A DNA stretch of 64,000 nt from Sterolibacterium sp. (GTDB taxonomy: Bacteria; Pseudomonadota; Gammaproteobacteria; Burkholderiales; Rhodocyclaceae). The notes beneath the pieces are model-generated. The model searched no databases, was not told the DNA's origin, and saw nothing but the letters and a program-made list of their open reading frames with translations. The translations under genes and the position numbers were made by a program. The DNA is taken from NCBI GenBank assembly GCA_028713555.1, contig JAQTOA010000002.1, positions 207,482-271,481 of the forward strand. The letters run 5' to 3'. This document shows, piece by piece, positions 21,059-32,112 of the stretch. Each line of letters starts with the position of its first letter. Positions within the stretch are counted from its first letter, which is position 1.

Positions 21059-22959
21059 GCTTGCCGTTTCTTATGCGACGAATGTCGCTTCAAGTGCACC
21101 AGAAGAAGTGATATCGCTGCCGGAGTAACTCCTTGAATACGCGAAGCCTGCCCTAGGGTTTCGGGTTGAAACTGGCTGAGCTTCTGCCGTACTTCAATGG
21201 ACAAACCATGCACCGCGTTATAGTCGAAGTTTGTCGGCAAGGGCAATATTTCATAGGTTTGACTTTTCGTCACTTCTTCCATCTGTCGATCAATGTAACC
21301 TTGGTATTTGGCCTGAATTTCTACTTGCTCAATGACTTGCGTGTCGCTCTTGGATTCCCCGGTGGCGTCTTGGGTGGCAATTAGGGTTTGTAAATCCGCA
21401 TAACCAACCTGCGGTCGCCGCAGCAAGTCGAACAGCCGATATTCGCGTTCCAATGGCTGGCCGAGCACACGCATGGCATCGGCTTCGGCGACAATCTTCG
21501 GATTAACCCAAGTGGTCTTTAATCGCTCAGTCTCGGCAGCGATAGCATCGCGTTTGCGATTGAAAGCACCCCAACGAAGGTCTTCGACCACCCCCAACTC
21601 TCGGCCTATGTCGGTCAAACGCAGGTCTGCATTGTCCTCGCGCAGGCTCAAGCGGTACTCAGCACGGCTGGTGAACATTCGATACGGTTCGGAAACTCCG
21701 CGCGTAATCAGATCATCCACCAACACGCCAAGATAGGCTTGATCGCGGCGCGGGCACCATGCTGCCCTACCCTGTACTTGCAATGCCGCATTGATACCAA
21801 CCAGCAAACCCTGTGCAGCAGCTTCCTCGTACCCAGTGGTGCCATTAATTTGACCAGCGAAGAACAAGCCCGAGATAGATTTAGTCTCAAACGAAGATTT
21901 CAGGTTGCGTGGATCAAAATAATCATATTCGATTGCATACCCGGGCCGCAGAATGTGAGCGTTTTCAAGTCCCCGTATGCTTCGCACCAACGCCAGTTGT
22001 ACGTCGAAGGGCAAGCTGGTGGATATGCCCTGAGGGTAGACTTCGCGAGTACTCAAGCCCTCCGGTTCTAGAAATATCTGGTGACTGTCCTTGCCAGCAA
22101 AACGATGGATTTTGTCTTCTATCGAGGGACAATAGCGCGGACCAACACCCTCAATCACCCCGGTAAACATTGGCGAACGGTCGAGCCCATTACGAATGAT
22201 TTCGTGGGTACGCACATTGGTGTGTGTGATCCAGCACGGAACCTGGCGAGGATGCTGGTCGCGCCTGCCGAGAAAGGAAAATACCGGAGGGGGATCATCG
22301 CCGGGCTGAATCTGCAACGTTGAATAATCGATACTGCTACCGTCCAGACGTGGCGGCGTACCCGTCTTGAGGCGTCCGACCAGCAACTTCAATTCTCGCA
22401 AGCGTTGCGACAGCGTAATTGCCGGCGGGTCACCCGCACGGCCGGCATGGTAGTTTGCCAAGCCGACATGGACCAAGCCGCCAAGAAAGGTTCCCGCAGT
22501 AAGCACCACCGTTGCCGCTTCAAAGCGAATGCCCAACTGTGTGACTACACCGGCAATTCTGTCGCCTGCCACAATCAGATCATCAACTGCCTGCTGGAAC
22601 AAGGTCAAGTTGGCCTGGTTTTCCAAACGTCGGCGGATGGCCGCTTTATAGAGAATGCGATCAGTTTGGGCCCGGGTTGCCCGCACGGCGGGGCCTTTGC
22701 TGGAATTAAGTATGCGGAACTGGATGCCGGCTTCATCAGTGGCGGCTGCCATGGCTCCGCCTAGCGCATCGATTTCTTTGACCAGATGACCTTTACCGAT
22801 GCCACCGATGGATGGATTGCAAGACATCTGGCCCAAGGTTTCGATGTTGTGCGTAATTAACAGCGTCTTTACCCCGGCCCTCGCAGCAGCCAGCGCTGCC
22901 TCGGTGCCGGCATGACCGCCGCCAATTACGATGACATCGAAACGCGCGGGAGAAAGCAT
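21055..22959 (-). CDS. mnmG: tRNA U34 carboxymethylaminomethyl-modifying enzyme MnmG
   Basis: A 634-residue FAD protein working with MnmE. FAD motif [19 protein letters not shown], the [22 protein letters not shown] segment with the active-site Cys, and [15 protein letters not shown] are present. ATG 22959 is chosen over TTG 22974. A terminator-like hairpin ends 14 bases upstream, which may separate it from the liv operon. Confidence 0.97.
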   Translation of the reverse strand: MLSPARFDVIVIGGGHAGTEAALAAARAGVKTLLITHNIETLGQMSCNPSIGGIGKGHLVKEIDALGGAMAAATDEAGIQFRILNSSKGPAVRATRAQTDRILYKAAIRRRLENQANLTLFQQAVDDLIVAGDRIAGVVTQLGIRFEAATVVLTAGTFLGGLVHVGLANYHAGRAGDPPAITLSQRLRELKLLVGRLKTGTPPRLDGSSIDYSTLQIQPGDDPPPVFSFLGRRDQHPRQVPCWITHTNVRTHEIIRNGLDRSPMFTGVIEGVGPRYCPSIEDKIHRFAGKDSHQIFLEPEGLSTREVYPQGISTSLPFDVQLALVRSIRGLENAHILRPGYAIEYDYFDPRNLKSSFETKSISGLFFAGQINGTTGYEEAAAQGLLVGINAALQVQGRAAWCPRRDQAYLGVLVDDLITRGVSEPYRMFTSRAEYRLSLREDNADLRLTDIGRELGVVEDLRWGAFNRKRDAIAAETERLKTTWVNPKIVAEADAMRVLGQPLEREYRLFDLLRRPQVGYADLQTLIATQDATGESKSDTQVIEQVEIQAKYQGYIDRQMEEVTKSQTYEILPLPTNFDYNAVHGLSIEVRQKLSQFQPETLGQASRIQGVTPAAISLLLVHLKRHSSHKKRQA

Positions 22960-22972
22960 CGATACAAGTCGC

Positions 22973-22999
22973 AAAAAAGAGGCGCAATCATACGCCTCT
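22973..22999 (-). terminator. Terminator-like hairpin before mnmG
   Basis: Read on the minus strand, GAGGCG-TATGATTG-CGCCTC is followed by six T residues. It lies between livF and mnmG, so it probably ends the liv transcript; as it is in the mnmG leader it could also act as an attenuator. Confidence 0.75.
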
Positions 23000-23022
23000 G
23001 AGCAGAAATTCTGAATTGTAAT

Positions 23023-23038
23023 TGTTTCACGTGGAACA
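23023..23038. promoter_or_regulatory. parS: parS-like site 1
   Basis: TGTTTCACGTGGAACA differs at one position from the bacterial parS consensus TGTTTCACGTGAAACA. It lies about 3 kb from parA/parB and 10.5 kb from the proposed oriC, within the usual range. Confidence 0.88.
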
Positions 23039-23070
23039 CTGTTCCCCCCAAGAGAGAAGCTAGTCAGTCT

Positions 23071-23086
23071 TGTTTCACGTGAAACC
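23071..23086. promoter_or_regulatory. parS: parS-like site 2
   Basis: TGTTTCACGTGAAACC matches 15 of 16 consensus bases. It is 48 bases from site 1 and its last base is part of the livF stop codon. A close pair of parS sites would favour ParB clamp loading. Confidence 0.9.
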
Positions 23087-23850
23087 TAAAGACAGACATC
23101 ACCCCCAAGACCAAGATAACTTTCAATCACCCGGGGGTCATCGGCCAACTCCGCCGCCGATCCTTCCATAGCAACCTCGCCGGTCTCCAGAACATAGGCA
23201 TAATCGGCCACTTGAAGCGCAGCACAGGCATTTTGCTCAACCAGCAACATGGATACTCCGCTCTTTTTCAAGTCAGCGATGATGTGGAAAATCTCCCGCA
23301 CAATCAGCGGCGCCAGACCAAGGCTAGGCTCATCCAACAACAACAGCCTAGGTTTGGCCATCAGGGCTCGCCCAACTGCCAACATTTGCCGCTCGCCACC
23401 AGATAAGGTTGCCGCCTTTTGTTTTTGCCGCTCTTTAAGACGCGGGAAAATTCGGTAGATGTGCGTCATGGTTTCACGCTCGTCGCGATAGCCTAAGCGA
23501 TGACGCATAAAAGCTCCGAGCAACAGGTTATCCTCGACGCTCATCTCTCCGAACAGTTCGCGATTTTCCGGCACTAGGCTCATGCCCAACGCCACCATGC
23601 GTTCAACCTCGATTTTCACCGGCGTCTCGCCAAAGAACATGATTTCGCCGGTTTGATGCGGTAACAAACCGATGATTGAAGCCAACATGGTGGTCTTTCC
23701 GGCACCATTCGGACCAATCACGGTGACAATCTGGCCCACCGTGACATCGATATTGACATGATGCAAGGCCTCAACTTTACCGTAAGAAACACTCAGGTCC
23801 CTGACTTTGAGTATTCCGTCGGTAGCAGTTGGCATTGGCTTGGGGCTCAT
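23086..23850 (-). CDS. livF: Branched-chain amino acid ABC transporter ATPase LivF
   Basis: A 254-residue cytoplasmic ATPase: Walker A GPNGAGKTTML, signature LSGGERQMLAVGRAL, Walker B LLLLDEPSLGL, and the LivF-type end. Its ATG overlaps the stop of the LivM-LivG fusion (ATGA). Part of livK-livH-livMG-livF. Confidence 0.93.
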   Translation of the reverse strand: MSPKPMPTATDGILKVRDLSVSYGKVEALHHVNIDVTVGQIVTVIGPNGAGKTTMLASIIGLLPHQTGEIMFFGETPVKIEVERMVALGMSLVPENRELFGEMSVEDNLLLGAFMRHRLGYRDERETMTHIYRIFPRLKERQKQKAATLSGGERQMLAVGRALMAKPRLLLLDEPSLGLAPLIVREIFHIIADLKKSGVSMLLVEQNACAALQVADYAYVLETGEVAMEGSAAELADDPRVIESYLGLGGDVCL

Positions 23851-25646
23851 TCGACTCCCCCGAGATAAGCTTCCAGGACTGCCGGGTCCTGCCTCACCTG
23901 TTCCGGCAACCCTTCGGCAATTTTTTCGCCAAACTCCATCACCACCACCCGGTCGGCCAACCCCATAACAAAATCCACGTCGTGTTCAACCAGCAGGATT
24001 CCCATGCCTTCGGCTCTTAAACGCCGCAACAAGTCGGCCAGTGCCTGCTTCTCCAGATAGCGCAATCCGGCGGCGGGCTCATCAAGCAATAGCAGGACAG
24101 GATCAGCGGCCAGCGCCCGGGCGATCTCCAGGATGCGTTGCTTGCCCAGAGGCAAGCTGCCCGCTTGGTCGAACATGTGTTCCTTGAGGCCAACCCGTTC
24201 GATCTGCCGCGCAGCTTCGGCCTTCAAGCGTTGCTCCTCGGCGCGCTCAAGATGCAGCAGGGCGGACAGGACTCCGCGACTGCCGCGCAGGTGAGCACCG
24301 ATGGCGACATTCTCCAATACGCTCATGGTCGGCAACAGCCGCACGTGCTGGAAAGTACGGCTCATGCCAAGTCGGGCAATTTCGCGGGAATTTAATTTTT
24401 CAACTGGTTCTCCGCGAAAAAATATCTTTCCCGAAGTTGCCGGATCGACACCTGAAATGCAATTGAACATGGTGCTTTTGCCCGCTCCATTAGGCCCGAT
24501 CAAGGCCAGCACTTCTCCGCTACGTACAGAAAAACTCATATTGTTGCTGGCCACCAAGCCGCCAAATTCTTTCACGACATCCTTGGCTTCAAGCAACTGT
24601 TCGCTCGCCTGCAGGAGAGGCTTTTTGGGCAAGGGGTCGGCATGCGGAACCGAGCTACGCTCCCGATCCCCGGCAGAATCAGGAATCAGCTTCGCCAGTA
24701 TCGGCCAAAGGCCGTCCCGCGCTCGTTGCAGCATCAGCACCATCATCACACCAAACACGATGACTTCGAAATTGCCGCTGCTGCCGAAAATTTTCGGCAG
24801 CAAATCTTGCAACCATTGTTTCAAAATGGTGATTACGCCGGCGCCGAGCAACGCACCCCAAACATGGGCGGCGCCACCCAGCACCGCCATAAACAAGTAT
24901 TCAATACCGATATGCAAACCAAACGGAGTGGGATTCACAAAACGCTGTAAGTGTGCATAAAGCCAGCCCGAAAGACAGGCATACAATGCAGCGATCAGAA
25001 AAATCACGGTTTTCGAGCGCGCTGTATCCACGCCCATGGCTTCGGCCATCAGGGTACCGCCCTTGAGCGCGCGGATGGCGCGACCCTCACGCGAATCAAG
25101 CAGATTCTGGGTCAGCCAGACTGCGACCAGCAACATGGCCCAAATCAAGTAGTAAAACTCCCTGCCGTATCTGACTTCCAGCCCAAGGACCGACAAAGAT
25201 GGAATTCCGGTGATTCCAGTATGCCCGCCGAGAAACTCCAGGTTGCCAAACAGGAAATAAATACTGATGCCCCAGGCGATCGTCCCGAGCGGCAAGTAGT
25301 GGCCGGAAAGACGTAAGGTCAACGCCCCTAACAACAGGGCTACCATGGCAGTAAGCGCTAACCCTACCAGCAAGGCCAGCCAAGGGGATGCGCCAAATGG
25401 TGCCATCCAGACCGGCAGTTCGCTCGCAGTAGTCAGATAAGCCGTTGAATAAGCGCCTAAACCAACGAAAGCCGCTTGACCGAATGAAGTAAGACCGCCG
25501 ACGCCGGTAAGCAAAACCAAACCCAGGGCAACAATGGCATACAAGCCAATATAGTTGAGGAGGGTCACATAAAATTCAGGCAAGATCAAAGGGCCAAGCG
25601 CAATCAGGACCAGAAACCCGACAAGTATCAAATACCGACGCTTCAT
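23847..25646 (-). CDS. livM-livG: Branched-chain amino acid ABC transporter, fused permease LivM and ATPase LivG
   Basis: A 599-residue fusion. Residues about 1-320 form the LivM permease (multiple helices, GGLTSFGQAAFVGLGAYS); after a charged linker, about 345-599 is a LivG ATPase with Walker A GPNGAGKSTMFN, signature LPLGKQRILEIARAL (the Liv variant) and Walker B LLLLDEPAAGL. ATG 25646 overlaps the livH stop by one base (TAATG), so the longer frame to 25688 is rejected. Such fusions are known in betaproteobacteria. Confidence 0.93.
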   Translation of the reverse strand: MKRRYLILVGFLVLIALGPLILPEFYVTLLNYIGLYAIVALGLVLLTGVGGLTSFGQAAFVGLGAYSTAYLTTASELPVWMAPFGASPWLALLVGLALTAMVALLLGALTLRLSGHYLPLGTIAWGISIYFLFGNLEFLGGHTGITGIPSLSVLGLEVRYGREFYYLIWAMLLVAVWLTQNLLDSREGRAIRALKGGTLMAEAMGVDTARSKTVIFLIAALYACLSGWLYAHLQRFVNPTPFGLHIGIEYLFMAVLGGAAHVWGALLGAGVITILKQWLQDLLPKIFGSSGNFEVIVFGVMMVLMLQRARDGLWPILAKLIPDSAGDRERSSVPHADPLPKKPLLQASEQLLEAKDVVKEFGGLVASNNMSFSVRSGEVLALIGPNGAGKSTMFNCISGVDPATSGKIFFRGEPVEKLNSREIARLGMSRTFQHVRLLPTMSVLENVAIGAHLRGSRGVLSALLHLERAEEQRLKAEAARQIERVGLKEHMFDQAGSLPLGKQRILEIARALAADPVLLLLDEPAAGLRYLEKQALADLLRRLRAEGMGILLVEHDVDFVMGLADRVVVMEFGEKIAEGLPEQVRQDPAVLEAYLGGVE

Positions 25647-26683
25647 TACTCGTCTTGCTCCACATGATGCGTGGTCAAAGAACGCCACATCAACACCGGA
25701 ATGATCAAAGTGAATACTAACACCTCCTTAAAAGCGCTTGCCCAGAAGGAAGAATAGGCTTCGAGCAAACCAACTAGCAATGCCCCGGCAGCGGCTACCG
25801 GATAACTGGCCAGTCCACCGACAATGGCCCCGACAAACCCCTTGAGGCCGATCAGAAATCCAGTGTCGTAATAAATTGTCGCGATCGGCGCTATCAGGAT
25901 CCCCGATAAAGCGCCGATCATGGCGGCCAGCAAAAACGATAACCTGCCTGCCATAACCGTCGAAATTCCCATCAGTCGAGCGCCGGTGCGGTTTATCGCC
26001 GTGGCTCGCAAGGCCTTGCCATACAGGGTGCGCTCGAAAAACCAGAATAGCGCCGCGATTAACAGTGCGCTCGATGCCAACACCAAGACAGTTTGTCCAG
26101 ACATCAGGATGCTGCCAAACTTAAAGGTGGCATCGCTGAATGCCAGCGTGCGCGAACCTTCGGCGCCAAAAAACAACAGGCCTAGTCCAACCAGGGTCAG
26201 ATGGACCGCAACCGACACGATCAACAACACCAGCACGGATGCCTCAGCCACCGGCTGGAAGGCCAGGCGGTAGATCATCGGCCCAAGCGGCATGATCAGC
26301 ATCAGCGACAACACCACTTGCGCCAACATCGGCAATTCTGCAGGATTGACCAGAAACAGCAGCAATGCTGTTCCGCATGGATAGGCAACACTCCAAAGCA
26401 GAATTCTTGGAATGCGGCGAATCGTGCCAGTGCGCAAGGATATCGTGCAATCGATGACGGCAATGGCAGCGCCTGCACCAAGCAGCAACCAGATCGTTCC
26501 CGGCGTCTTGCCGGCCTGAAGATTGGCCAGTGTCAGCGCACCTAAAGTGACAAATTCGCCCTGCGGAATGAAAATAACGCGGGTGACAGCGAAAACCAAT
26601 ACCAGCGCCAGCGCTAACAACGCATATATCGCGCCGTTAGTGATCCCGTCCTGTCCGAGCAGGAGCGCAATTTGCATATCCAT
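25646..26683 (-). CDS. livH: Branched-chain amino acid ABC transporter permease LivH
   Basis: A 345-residue inner-membrane permease with about eight hydrophobic segments. Starts with a helix typical of LivH (DGITNGAIYALLALALVLVFAVT) and has the EAA-like cytoplasmic loop GKALRATAINRTGARLMGI. It pairs with the LivM half of the next gene. An extra charged loop near 90 makes it longer than E. coli LivH (308). Confidence 0.93.
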   Translation of the reverse strand: MDMQIALLLGQDGITNGAIYALLALALVLVFAVTRVIFIPQGEFVTLGALTLANLQAGKTPGTIWLLLGAGAAIAVIDCTISLRTGTIRRIPRILLWSVAYPCGTALLLFLVNPAELPMLAQVVLSLMLIMPLGPMIYRLAFQPVAEASVLVLLIVSVAVHLTLVGLGLLFFGAEGSRTLAFSDATFKFGSILMSGQTVLVLASSALLIAALFWFFERTLYGKALRATAINRTGARLMGISTVMAGRLSFLLAAMIGALSGILIAPIATIYYDTGFLIGLKGFVGAIVGGLASYPVAAAGALLVGLLEAYSSFWASAFKEVLVFTLIIPVLMWRSLTTHHVEQDE

Positions 26684-26784
26684 GCGACAATTTCCACGAA
26701 AAATCAGGGCGCCATGGTTATACCCTAGGCGCCCTTGGCAAAAGCTCAGCGGTTACGATCAAAGGCAACAACCAGCGTCAAACT

Positions 26785-27930
26785 TTACTGTTGCAGCTTC
26801 CATTTGCCATCCTTGATCTGCACCATGACATAGGCCCGCTGATCGAAACCAAGATGGTCACTGGGCGACATATTGAACATCCCGTGCGCACCGGCAAGCT
26901 CTTTGGTTGTTTCCAGCGCGTCACGCAGCGCAACGCGGAATTCCTTGGTTCCGGGTTTGCCCTTCTTCAAAGCGGCTGGAACAGCATGAGCCAGCAACAG
27001 GCCAGCGTCCCAAGCATGGGCACCGAAGGTGGAAACACTGCCGGCACCATGGGCCGCTTCGTACTTCTTGACATATTCCAACGCTGCTTTCTTCAGCGGA
27101 TTGGCGTCCGGCAGCTGGCCAGCAACCAGGACCGGCCCTGCAGGCAACCACGTGCCTTCAACGTCCTTGCCGCCAACGCGCAGAAAATCGTTGTTGGCAA
27201 CGCCATGGGTCTGATAGATCGCGCCCTTATAGCCCCGCTCTTTAAGGGACTTCTGCGGCAACGCGGCGGGTGTGCCTGAACCGGCAATCAGCACCGCATC
27301 AGGATTGGCCGAAATCAGCTTGAGCACCTGGCCGGTCACGGAAGTGTCGGCACGGTTGTAGCGCTCGTTAGCGACAATTTTGATCTTGCGCGCCTCGGCC
27401 ATTTTGGAAAACTCGTTCCACCACCCCTCGCCATAAGCATCGGAAAAACCAATGAAGGCAACCGACTTCACCCCGGCCTTGCTCATGTGCTGCGTGATCG
27501 CGATGGCCATCTGGGCATCGTTTTGCGGAGTTTTGAACACCCAGCGACGTTTGGCATCCATCGGCTCGATAATTCGCGCTGAAGCCGCCATTGCAATCAT
27601 CGGCGTTTCCGCCTCGGCCACGACATCTATCATGGCCAGGGAGTTGGGTGTGATGGTCGAGCCGATAATCGCATCAACCTTATCCTCACTGATAAGCTTC
27701 TTGGTATTGGTGACCGCCTTGGTGGTATCCGAGGCGTCATCGAGAATGATGTAGTTGATTTTCTGGCCGGCAATTGTCGTCGGCATCAGGGCAAAAGTAT
27801 TCTTCTCTGGAATACCCAGGGAAGCCGCTGGGCCTGTCGCCGATAAACTTACGCCAACGTTGATATCAGCATAAGCCTGTGATGCCATCGTGACAATGCT
27901 TAATGCAGCCAAAAGCAATTTAACTCTCAT
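26785..27930 (-). CDS. livK: Branched-chain amino acid ABC transporter substrate-binding protein LivK-like
   Basis: A 381-residue periplasmic protein with a signal peptide (about 1-22, ending QAYA) and a type I binding fold (INVGVSLSATGPAASLG; GSTITPNSLAMIDV). ATG 27930 has GGGGAGGG upstream; a TTG at 27945 is less likely. First gene of the liv operon; ligand specificity (Leu/Ile/Val, or aromatic acids as in some relatives) cannot be read from sequence. Confidence 0.92.
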   Translation of the reverse strand: MRVKLLLAALSIVTMASQAYADINVGVSLSATGPAASLGIPEKNTFALMPTTIAGQKINYIILDDASDTTKAVTNTKKLISEDKVDAIIGSTITPNSLAMIDVVAEAETPMIAMAASARIIEPMDAKRRWVFKTPQNDAQMAIAITQHMSKAGVKSVAFIGFSDAYGEGWWNEFSKMAEARKIKIVANERYNRADTSVTGQVLKLISANPDAVLIAGSGTPAALPQKSLKERGYKGAIYQTHGVANNDFLRVGGKDVEGTWLPAGPVLVAGQLPDANPLKKAALEYVKKYEAAHGAGSVSTFGAHAWDAGLLLAHAVPAALKKGKPGTKEFRVALRDALETTKELAGAHGMFNMSPSDHLGFDQRAYVMVQIKDGKWKLQQ

Positions 27931-28036
27931 GGTTACCCTCCCCAATAGTTCAGCTTTTGTATGTTAACTCAAGGTGACAACTAGCGATGCTTATTATCAT
28001 TAGTATCCAAGCTGGTTACTGCGTGGCAAATACGCC

Positions 28037-29416
28037 TTATTTTCCGATACAAAATCTCGAGAAGATCTCACCAAGTAGGTCATCAGAAGTAAATTCACCC
28101 GTGATTGTACCCAGTGCATCCTGCGTCAGGCGAAGTTCTTCGGCGCAAAGTTCAGTCCGATTCAATTCAGTGATCGCCCGATCAAGATGAAACTTGGCCG
28201 CAGTCAAGGCTTGCAGATGACGCTCCCGGGCGAGGATGCAATTCTCTCCTTGCCCTTGCCACCCGGCTATCCGCAACAACTCATCGTGGAGTAGCTCGAT
28301 GCCTGCCCCCGTCAGCGCAGACAGCAGCAAATGCGATTGGCCATCTTCTTCATAACAGCCAGCTGCAAGGCCGGCAAGATCGCACTTGCTATGCACTATA
28401 ACCCGCGGCACAGCAAGGCCGGATGGAAACCCTGCGGCTATTTTCGCATCCGCAGGAGTCCAGGTTGTGCGGGCGTCCACCAGCTGAACTATGACATCAG
28501 CCTTTTCAATCTCACGCCAGGTGCGCTCGATTCCCAAGCTTTCGACAAGGTCACCCGCTTCCCGCAGTCCGGCGGTATCGACAATGTGCAGCGGGATGCC
28601 CTCAATCTGTATCGTTTCGCGAATGGCATCACGGGTAGTACCGGGAATTTCAGTAACGATGGCCCGCTCCTCACCCGCCAGACGGTTGAGCAGCGAGGAT
28701 TTGCCGACGTTCGGTGGGCCGACAAGCACCACTGCCAAACCATTTCGTAGCAGACTGCCTTGCTTGGCTCTGGCCTGGATCGCCGCTAGATCAGCGCCCA
28801 ACTGCGCCAGACGGTGCGCCACATTGCTGACCCACAATACATCATCCGCATCAATTTCTTCATCCGAAAAATCAAGCGTTGCCTCGACCAACATGCGCAG
28901 TTCAATCAGACGGTCAACCAGCCGATGCACGGCTTGTGAAAACTCTCCCGAAAGCGAGCGCAAGGCTGAACGTGCCGCTTCGGCAGTGGAAGCGTCGATC
29001 AAATCGGCGACCGCCTCGGCTTGAGCCAGATCCAGCTTATCATTGAGAAAGGCACGAAGCGTAAATTCTCCTGGCTCAGCCAATCGGGCACCGAGTTCCA
29101 GGCAACGTTGCAATAGCATTTGCAGCACTATCGGCCCGCCGTGGCCCTGGAGTTCCAGGACGTCCTCACCGGTAAAGGAGTGGGGGGCAGGAAAGTAGAT
29201 CATGATTCCCTGATCTACCGGATTTCCTTCGGCATCACAGAAAGTAACCAAGGTTGCCAGGCGCGGCTGAATCGACTCAACTCGCTTGGCACTGAGTTTC
29301 AAGGCAAAATCCCGCAGCGATACCCCGGAAATCCGGACTACACCAATGCTGCCTCGCCCCGGGGCGGAGGCGATCGCAGCAATGGTGTCGCAGAAATCAC
29401 GAACCCTTTTTGCCAC
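28037..29416 (-). CDS. mnmE: tRNA modification GTPase MnmE
   Basis: A 459-residue GTPase with N-terminal tetrahydrofolate-binding domain ([14 protein letters not shown]), helical domain, G domain ([22 protein letters not shown]) and the invariant C-terminal FCIGK. Partner of MnmG. GTG start at 29416 overlaps the yidC end by 20 bases; a slightly later start is possible. Confidence 0.96.
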   Translation of the reverse strand: MAKRVRDFCDTIAAIASAPGRGSIGVVRISGVSLRDFALKLSAKRVESIQPRLATLVTFCDAEGNPVDQGIMIYFPAPHSFTGEDVLELQGHGGPIVLQMLLQRCLELGARLAEPGEFTLRAFLNDKLDLAQAEAVADLIDASTAEAARSALRSLSGEFSQAVHRLVDRLIELRMLVEATLDFSDEEIDADDVLWVSNVAHRLAQLGADLAAIQARAKQGSLLRNGLAVVLVGPPNVGKSSLLNRLAGEERAIVTEIPGTTRDAIRETIQIEGIPLHIVDTAGLREAGDLVESLGIERTWREIEKADVIVQLVDARTTWTPADAKIAAGFPSGLAVPRVIVHSKCDLAGLAAGCYEEDGQSHLLLSALTGAGIELLHDELLRIAGWQGQGENCILARERHLQALTAAKFHLDRAITELNRTELCAEELRLTQDALGTITGEFTSDDLLGEIFSRFCIGK

Positions 29417-31064
29417 CCTCGATCAAGCGTGTGATCTGCCACTGCTGGGCGATCGACAGCAGATTGTTAACTGTCCAGTAAAGCACTAGGCCCGCGGGCA
29501 TAAACAGAAACATACCGGTGAATACGATCGGCATGAACATCATCACCTTGGCCTGAATCGGATCAGGCGGAGTGGGATTGAGCTTGGTTTGCACCAGCAT
29601 GGTCGCACCCATCAATAGCGGCAAAATATAGTATGGATCTTGGGCAGAAAGATCATTTATCCATCCCAGCCAGGGAGCATAGCGCATCTCTGCGGTGCCC
29701 AGTAACACCCAATACAAAGCAATGAACACCGGAATCTGGACCACGATAGGCAAGCATCCGCCAAGCGGGTTGATCTTCTCCCGCTTGTACAACGCCATCA
29801 TCTCCTGGTTGAGGCGGGCACGATCATCACCATAGGTTTCCTTGAGCTTGGCTAGCTTGGGTGTCACCAGTTTCATTTTCGCCATGGATTTATAACTGGC
29901 GGCGGAAAGCGGGAAAAAAATCAGCTTTAACAATACTGTCAACCCGATGATCGCCCAACCCCAATTGCCGACCAGTCTGTGTAGCATCTCCAGAACCCAG
30001 AACAAGGGCGCGGCAACCACTGTCAACCAGCCGTAGTCGACGACAAGGTTAAGACCGGGTGCAATCTTAGCTAAATTGTCCTGTTCCTGCGGCCCGGCAT
30101 AAAGTTGCACCGCCACCTCTCCGCTGGCACCCGGAGGAATTGCCGCTACCGGCAGGATCACACCGGCTCCGTAAAGATCATCACCCAGCTTACGGGTAAA
30201 AAACTCCCGCTCGACATTGCCCTGAGGTAGCCAGGCAGTGACGAAATAATGTTGCACTAGCGCTACCCAGCCATTGTCAGCCTTATGCGTAAATTTGGCT
30301 TTGCCCTTGGCGATGTCCTCAAAACTGATTTTCTGGTACTTATCCTGTTCGGTATAAACAGCTGGGCCGGTAAAAGTGCTCACACCCATCGCGCCACCGG
30401 TGCTGCCTTCCGGTGGTTTGCTATCGCGCACGCTCTGAAAATAAACGTGGGCACTCACTGACGCCGTACCTTGGTTGATAATTTCATGACCGACATCGAT
30501 CAGATAGCTGCCACGATGAAAAGTGTAGGTTTTAGCCACCTTAAGACCGGAGTTCGTTGCGGTTTCAAGGCGCACCTCAAGCGTATTCTGGCCTTCCTTG
30601 AGTTCCAGGCTGCCGGCAACGAACTGATAAACGCTCTTGTGGTTGGGCAGGTTTTCGCCTATCAAGCCGCTCTGGGCTTGATAGAAGTGTCTCTCGCCGT
30701 TGTCGAACAAGATGAAATTCCGGGTCTTATCCTCGGTGGCATGATGCCGAATCAATTCAAGCCGGGTCAGATCCCCACCCTGTGCAGAAATTTCGGCGGT
30801 GAACAAATCGGTTTTTACTACCTCCTTGCCAACTTTTGCCGGGAGCGCTTCCGGGTTAACGGTAGCAGGGAGTACTCCCGTATTGCTGGCAGGAATCGCC
30901 GCTGGAGTAGGAACTGGGACAGCGCCAGTACCTGGAGCCGCTATGCCTTGAGTTGCGTTAGCAGGCGGCATTGGCTTGGGTTGCCCCTGCTTCTGCCATG
31001 CATCCCAAAGCATAATCAGGGAAAAGGAAAACACCAGAACGAGAATCAGACGTTGGTTGTCCAT
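29397..31064 (-). CDS. yidC: Membrane protein insertase YidC
   Basis: A 555-residue inner-membrane insertase: first helix (about 5-20), large periplasmic beta domain (about 60-350) and the conserved five-helix core ([19 protein letters not shown]; the cytoplasmic [33 protein letters not shown]). It inserts proteins such as AtpE with or without Sec. Located between yidD and mnmE as usual. Confidence 0.96.
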   Translation of the reverse strand: MDNQRLILVLVFSFSLIMLWDAWQKQGQPKPMPPANATQGIAAPGTGAVPVPTPAAIPASNTGVLPATVNPEALPAKVGKEVVKTDLFTAEISAQGGDLTRLELIRHHATEDKTRNFILFDNGERHFYQAQSGLIGENLPNHKSVYQFVAGSLELKEGQNTLEVRLETATNSGLKVAKTYTFHRGSYLIDVGHEIINQGTASVSAHVYFQSVRDSKPPEGSTGGAMGVSTFTGPAVYTEQDKYQKISFEDIAKGKAKFTHKADNGWVALVQHYFVTAWLPQGNVEREFFTRKLGDDLYGAGVILPVAAIPPGASGEVAVQLYAGPQEQDNLAKIAPGLNLVVDYGWLTVVAAPLFWVLEMLHRLVGNWGWAIIGLTVLLKLIFFPLSAASYKSMAKMKLVTPKLAKLKETYGDDRARLNQEMMALYKREKINPLGGCLPIVVQIPVFIALYWVLLGTAEMRYAPWLGWINDLSAQDPYYILPLLMGATMLVQTKLNPTPPDPIQAKVMMFMPIVFTGMFLFMPAGLVLYWTVNNLLSIAQQWQITRLIEGGKKGS

Positions 31065-31133
31065 CGACAGTCTTTCGGTTCAGCACGCCAGAATCGGCAG
31101 GCGATTATAAAGAGTTCCTGTTCTTCCAAAACT

Positions 31134-31343
31134 CTAGGGAATCGGGTCGAAGCCGCCCGGATGCCATGGATGGCAATGTAAAACACGCCGCAACGCAAGC
31201 CATAAGCCATGCAATACACCGTACCGCTGCAAGGCTTCCAGCGCATATTCGGAACAATTCGGATAAAAACGGCAACTCCGCCCCAGCAATGGGCTGATGA
31301 AATACTGATAACAACGAATCAACCCAACCAACAACGTCTTCAT
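31134..31343 (-). CDS. yidD: Membrane protein insertion efficiency factor YidD
   Basis: A 69-residue protein with the family pattern [26 protein letters not shown] and HPGGFDP. ATG 31343 overlaps the rnpA stop (ATGA). Conserved position between rnpA and yidC. Confidence 0.93.
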   Translation of the reverse strand: MKTLLVGLIRCYQYFISPLLGRSCRFYPNCSEYALEALQRYGVLHGLWLALRRVLHCHPWHPGGFDPIP

Positions 31344-31765
31344 CGTGGCAACCGGATCAACAATTGATCGACATCAGCGCGTAACAAACTGCGCACTTCC
31401 CTATCCAATCTGTCACCAGGCGATTTGGACAGGCGCAGGATCAAATCGTAAGATGGCAAGCCATGGCGGGCGTGACGGAATACTTCCCGGGCCAAGCGTT
31501 TCAGCAAATTACGTTGCACCGCATGGTGTACGAGTTTTTTAGCTATCACCAAACCAAGCCGAGCACCGGCCGGGAGATTGACAAAAACCGCATCCCTGGA
31601 ACGGTAGTGCAGATCAAAATGTTTGCCCCGCAACACATGCCGAGCGGCAAACACTAAAGAAAACTCAGCGACTGCATGTAGTCTGTGCTGACTACGAAAG
31701 CAAAAATCATTGTCTTTGATGTCAGCAACGCCCACATCCTGATCGGTCACGAACAGTGCGGTCAA
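31340..31765 (-). CDS. rnpA: Ribonuclease P protein component RnpA
   Basis: Up to 141 residues, with the RNR-type RNA-binding motif [15 protein letters not shown] and [16 protein letters not shown]. It helps the RNase P RNA mature tRNA 5' ends. The longest frame starts at a TTG that overlaps the rpmH stop (TTGA); the family is usually about 120 residues, so an internal start (for example GTG about 15 bases later) is possible. Confidence 0.9.
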   Translation of the reverse strand: MTALFVTDQDVGVADIKDNDFCFRSQHRLHAVAEFSLVFAARHVLRGKHFDLHYRSRDAVFVNLPAGARLGLVIAKKLVHHAVQRNLLKRLAREVFRHARHGLPSYDLILRLSKSPGDRLDREVRSLLRADVDQLLIRLPR

Positions 31766-31896
31766 ACACCCAAGCGACTACGACCCTTGGCGCGACGTGC
31801 ACGAATTACTGCACGACCACCGCTGGTACGCATGCGCACAAGGAAGCCGTGGGTACGTTTACGTCGCACAACCGAAGGCTGATAAGTGCGTTTCAT
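31762..31896 (-). CDS. rpmH: 50S ribosomal protein L34
   Basis: 44 residues: [20 protein letters not shown] at the start and [10 protein letters not shown] at the end, the full canonical L34. A near-consensus promoter lies 30 bases upstream. It overlaps rnpA by a few bases. Confidence 0.97.
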   Translation of the reverse strand: MKRTYQPSVVRRKRTHGFLVRMRTSGGRAVIRARRAKGRSRLGV

Positions 31897-31925
31897 GGCA
31901 ATTTTCCTCAAAAAAACAACCTGCA

Positions 31926-31954
31926 ATTACAGCTTTTTAGGCCCATATTGTCAA
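31926..31954 (-). promoter_or_regulatory. Sigma70 promoter of rpmH-rnpA
   Basis: Minus strand TTGACA (31949-31954), 17-base spacer, TGTAAT (31926-31931), placed 30 bases before rpmH: a consensus -35 and near-consensus -10. Confidence 0.8.
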
Positions 31955-31974
31955 GTAGTATTTTTCATTTTCCC

Positions 31975-31983
31975 TGTGGGTAA
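31975..31983 (-). promoter_or_regulatory. Possible DnaA box upstream of dnaA
   Basis: Minus strand TTACCCACA, one base from TTATCCACA. It lies between the divergent rpmH and dnaA genes and could serve dnaA autoregulation or the origin. The rest of 31984-32112 is AT-rich with no gene. Confidence 0.45.
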
Positions 31984-32112
31984 CTTTACACAAAACCGCT
32001 AGAATGCCGTGACTGAATGAAGCGATAACGATCTTTCAACGCCCCTAATACAAATATAACACACATAATATCAATTGATTACCTGTTATTTTAGACAGGT
32101 TACCGTATCACG

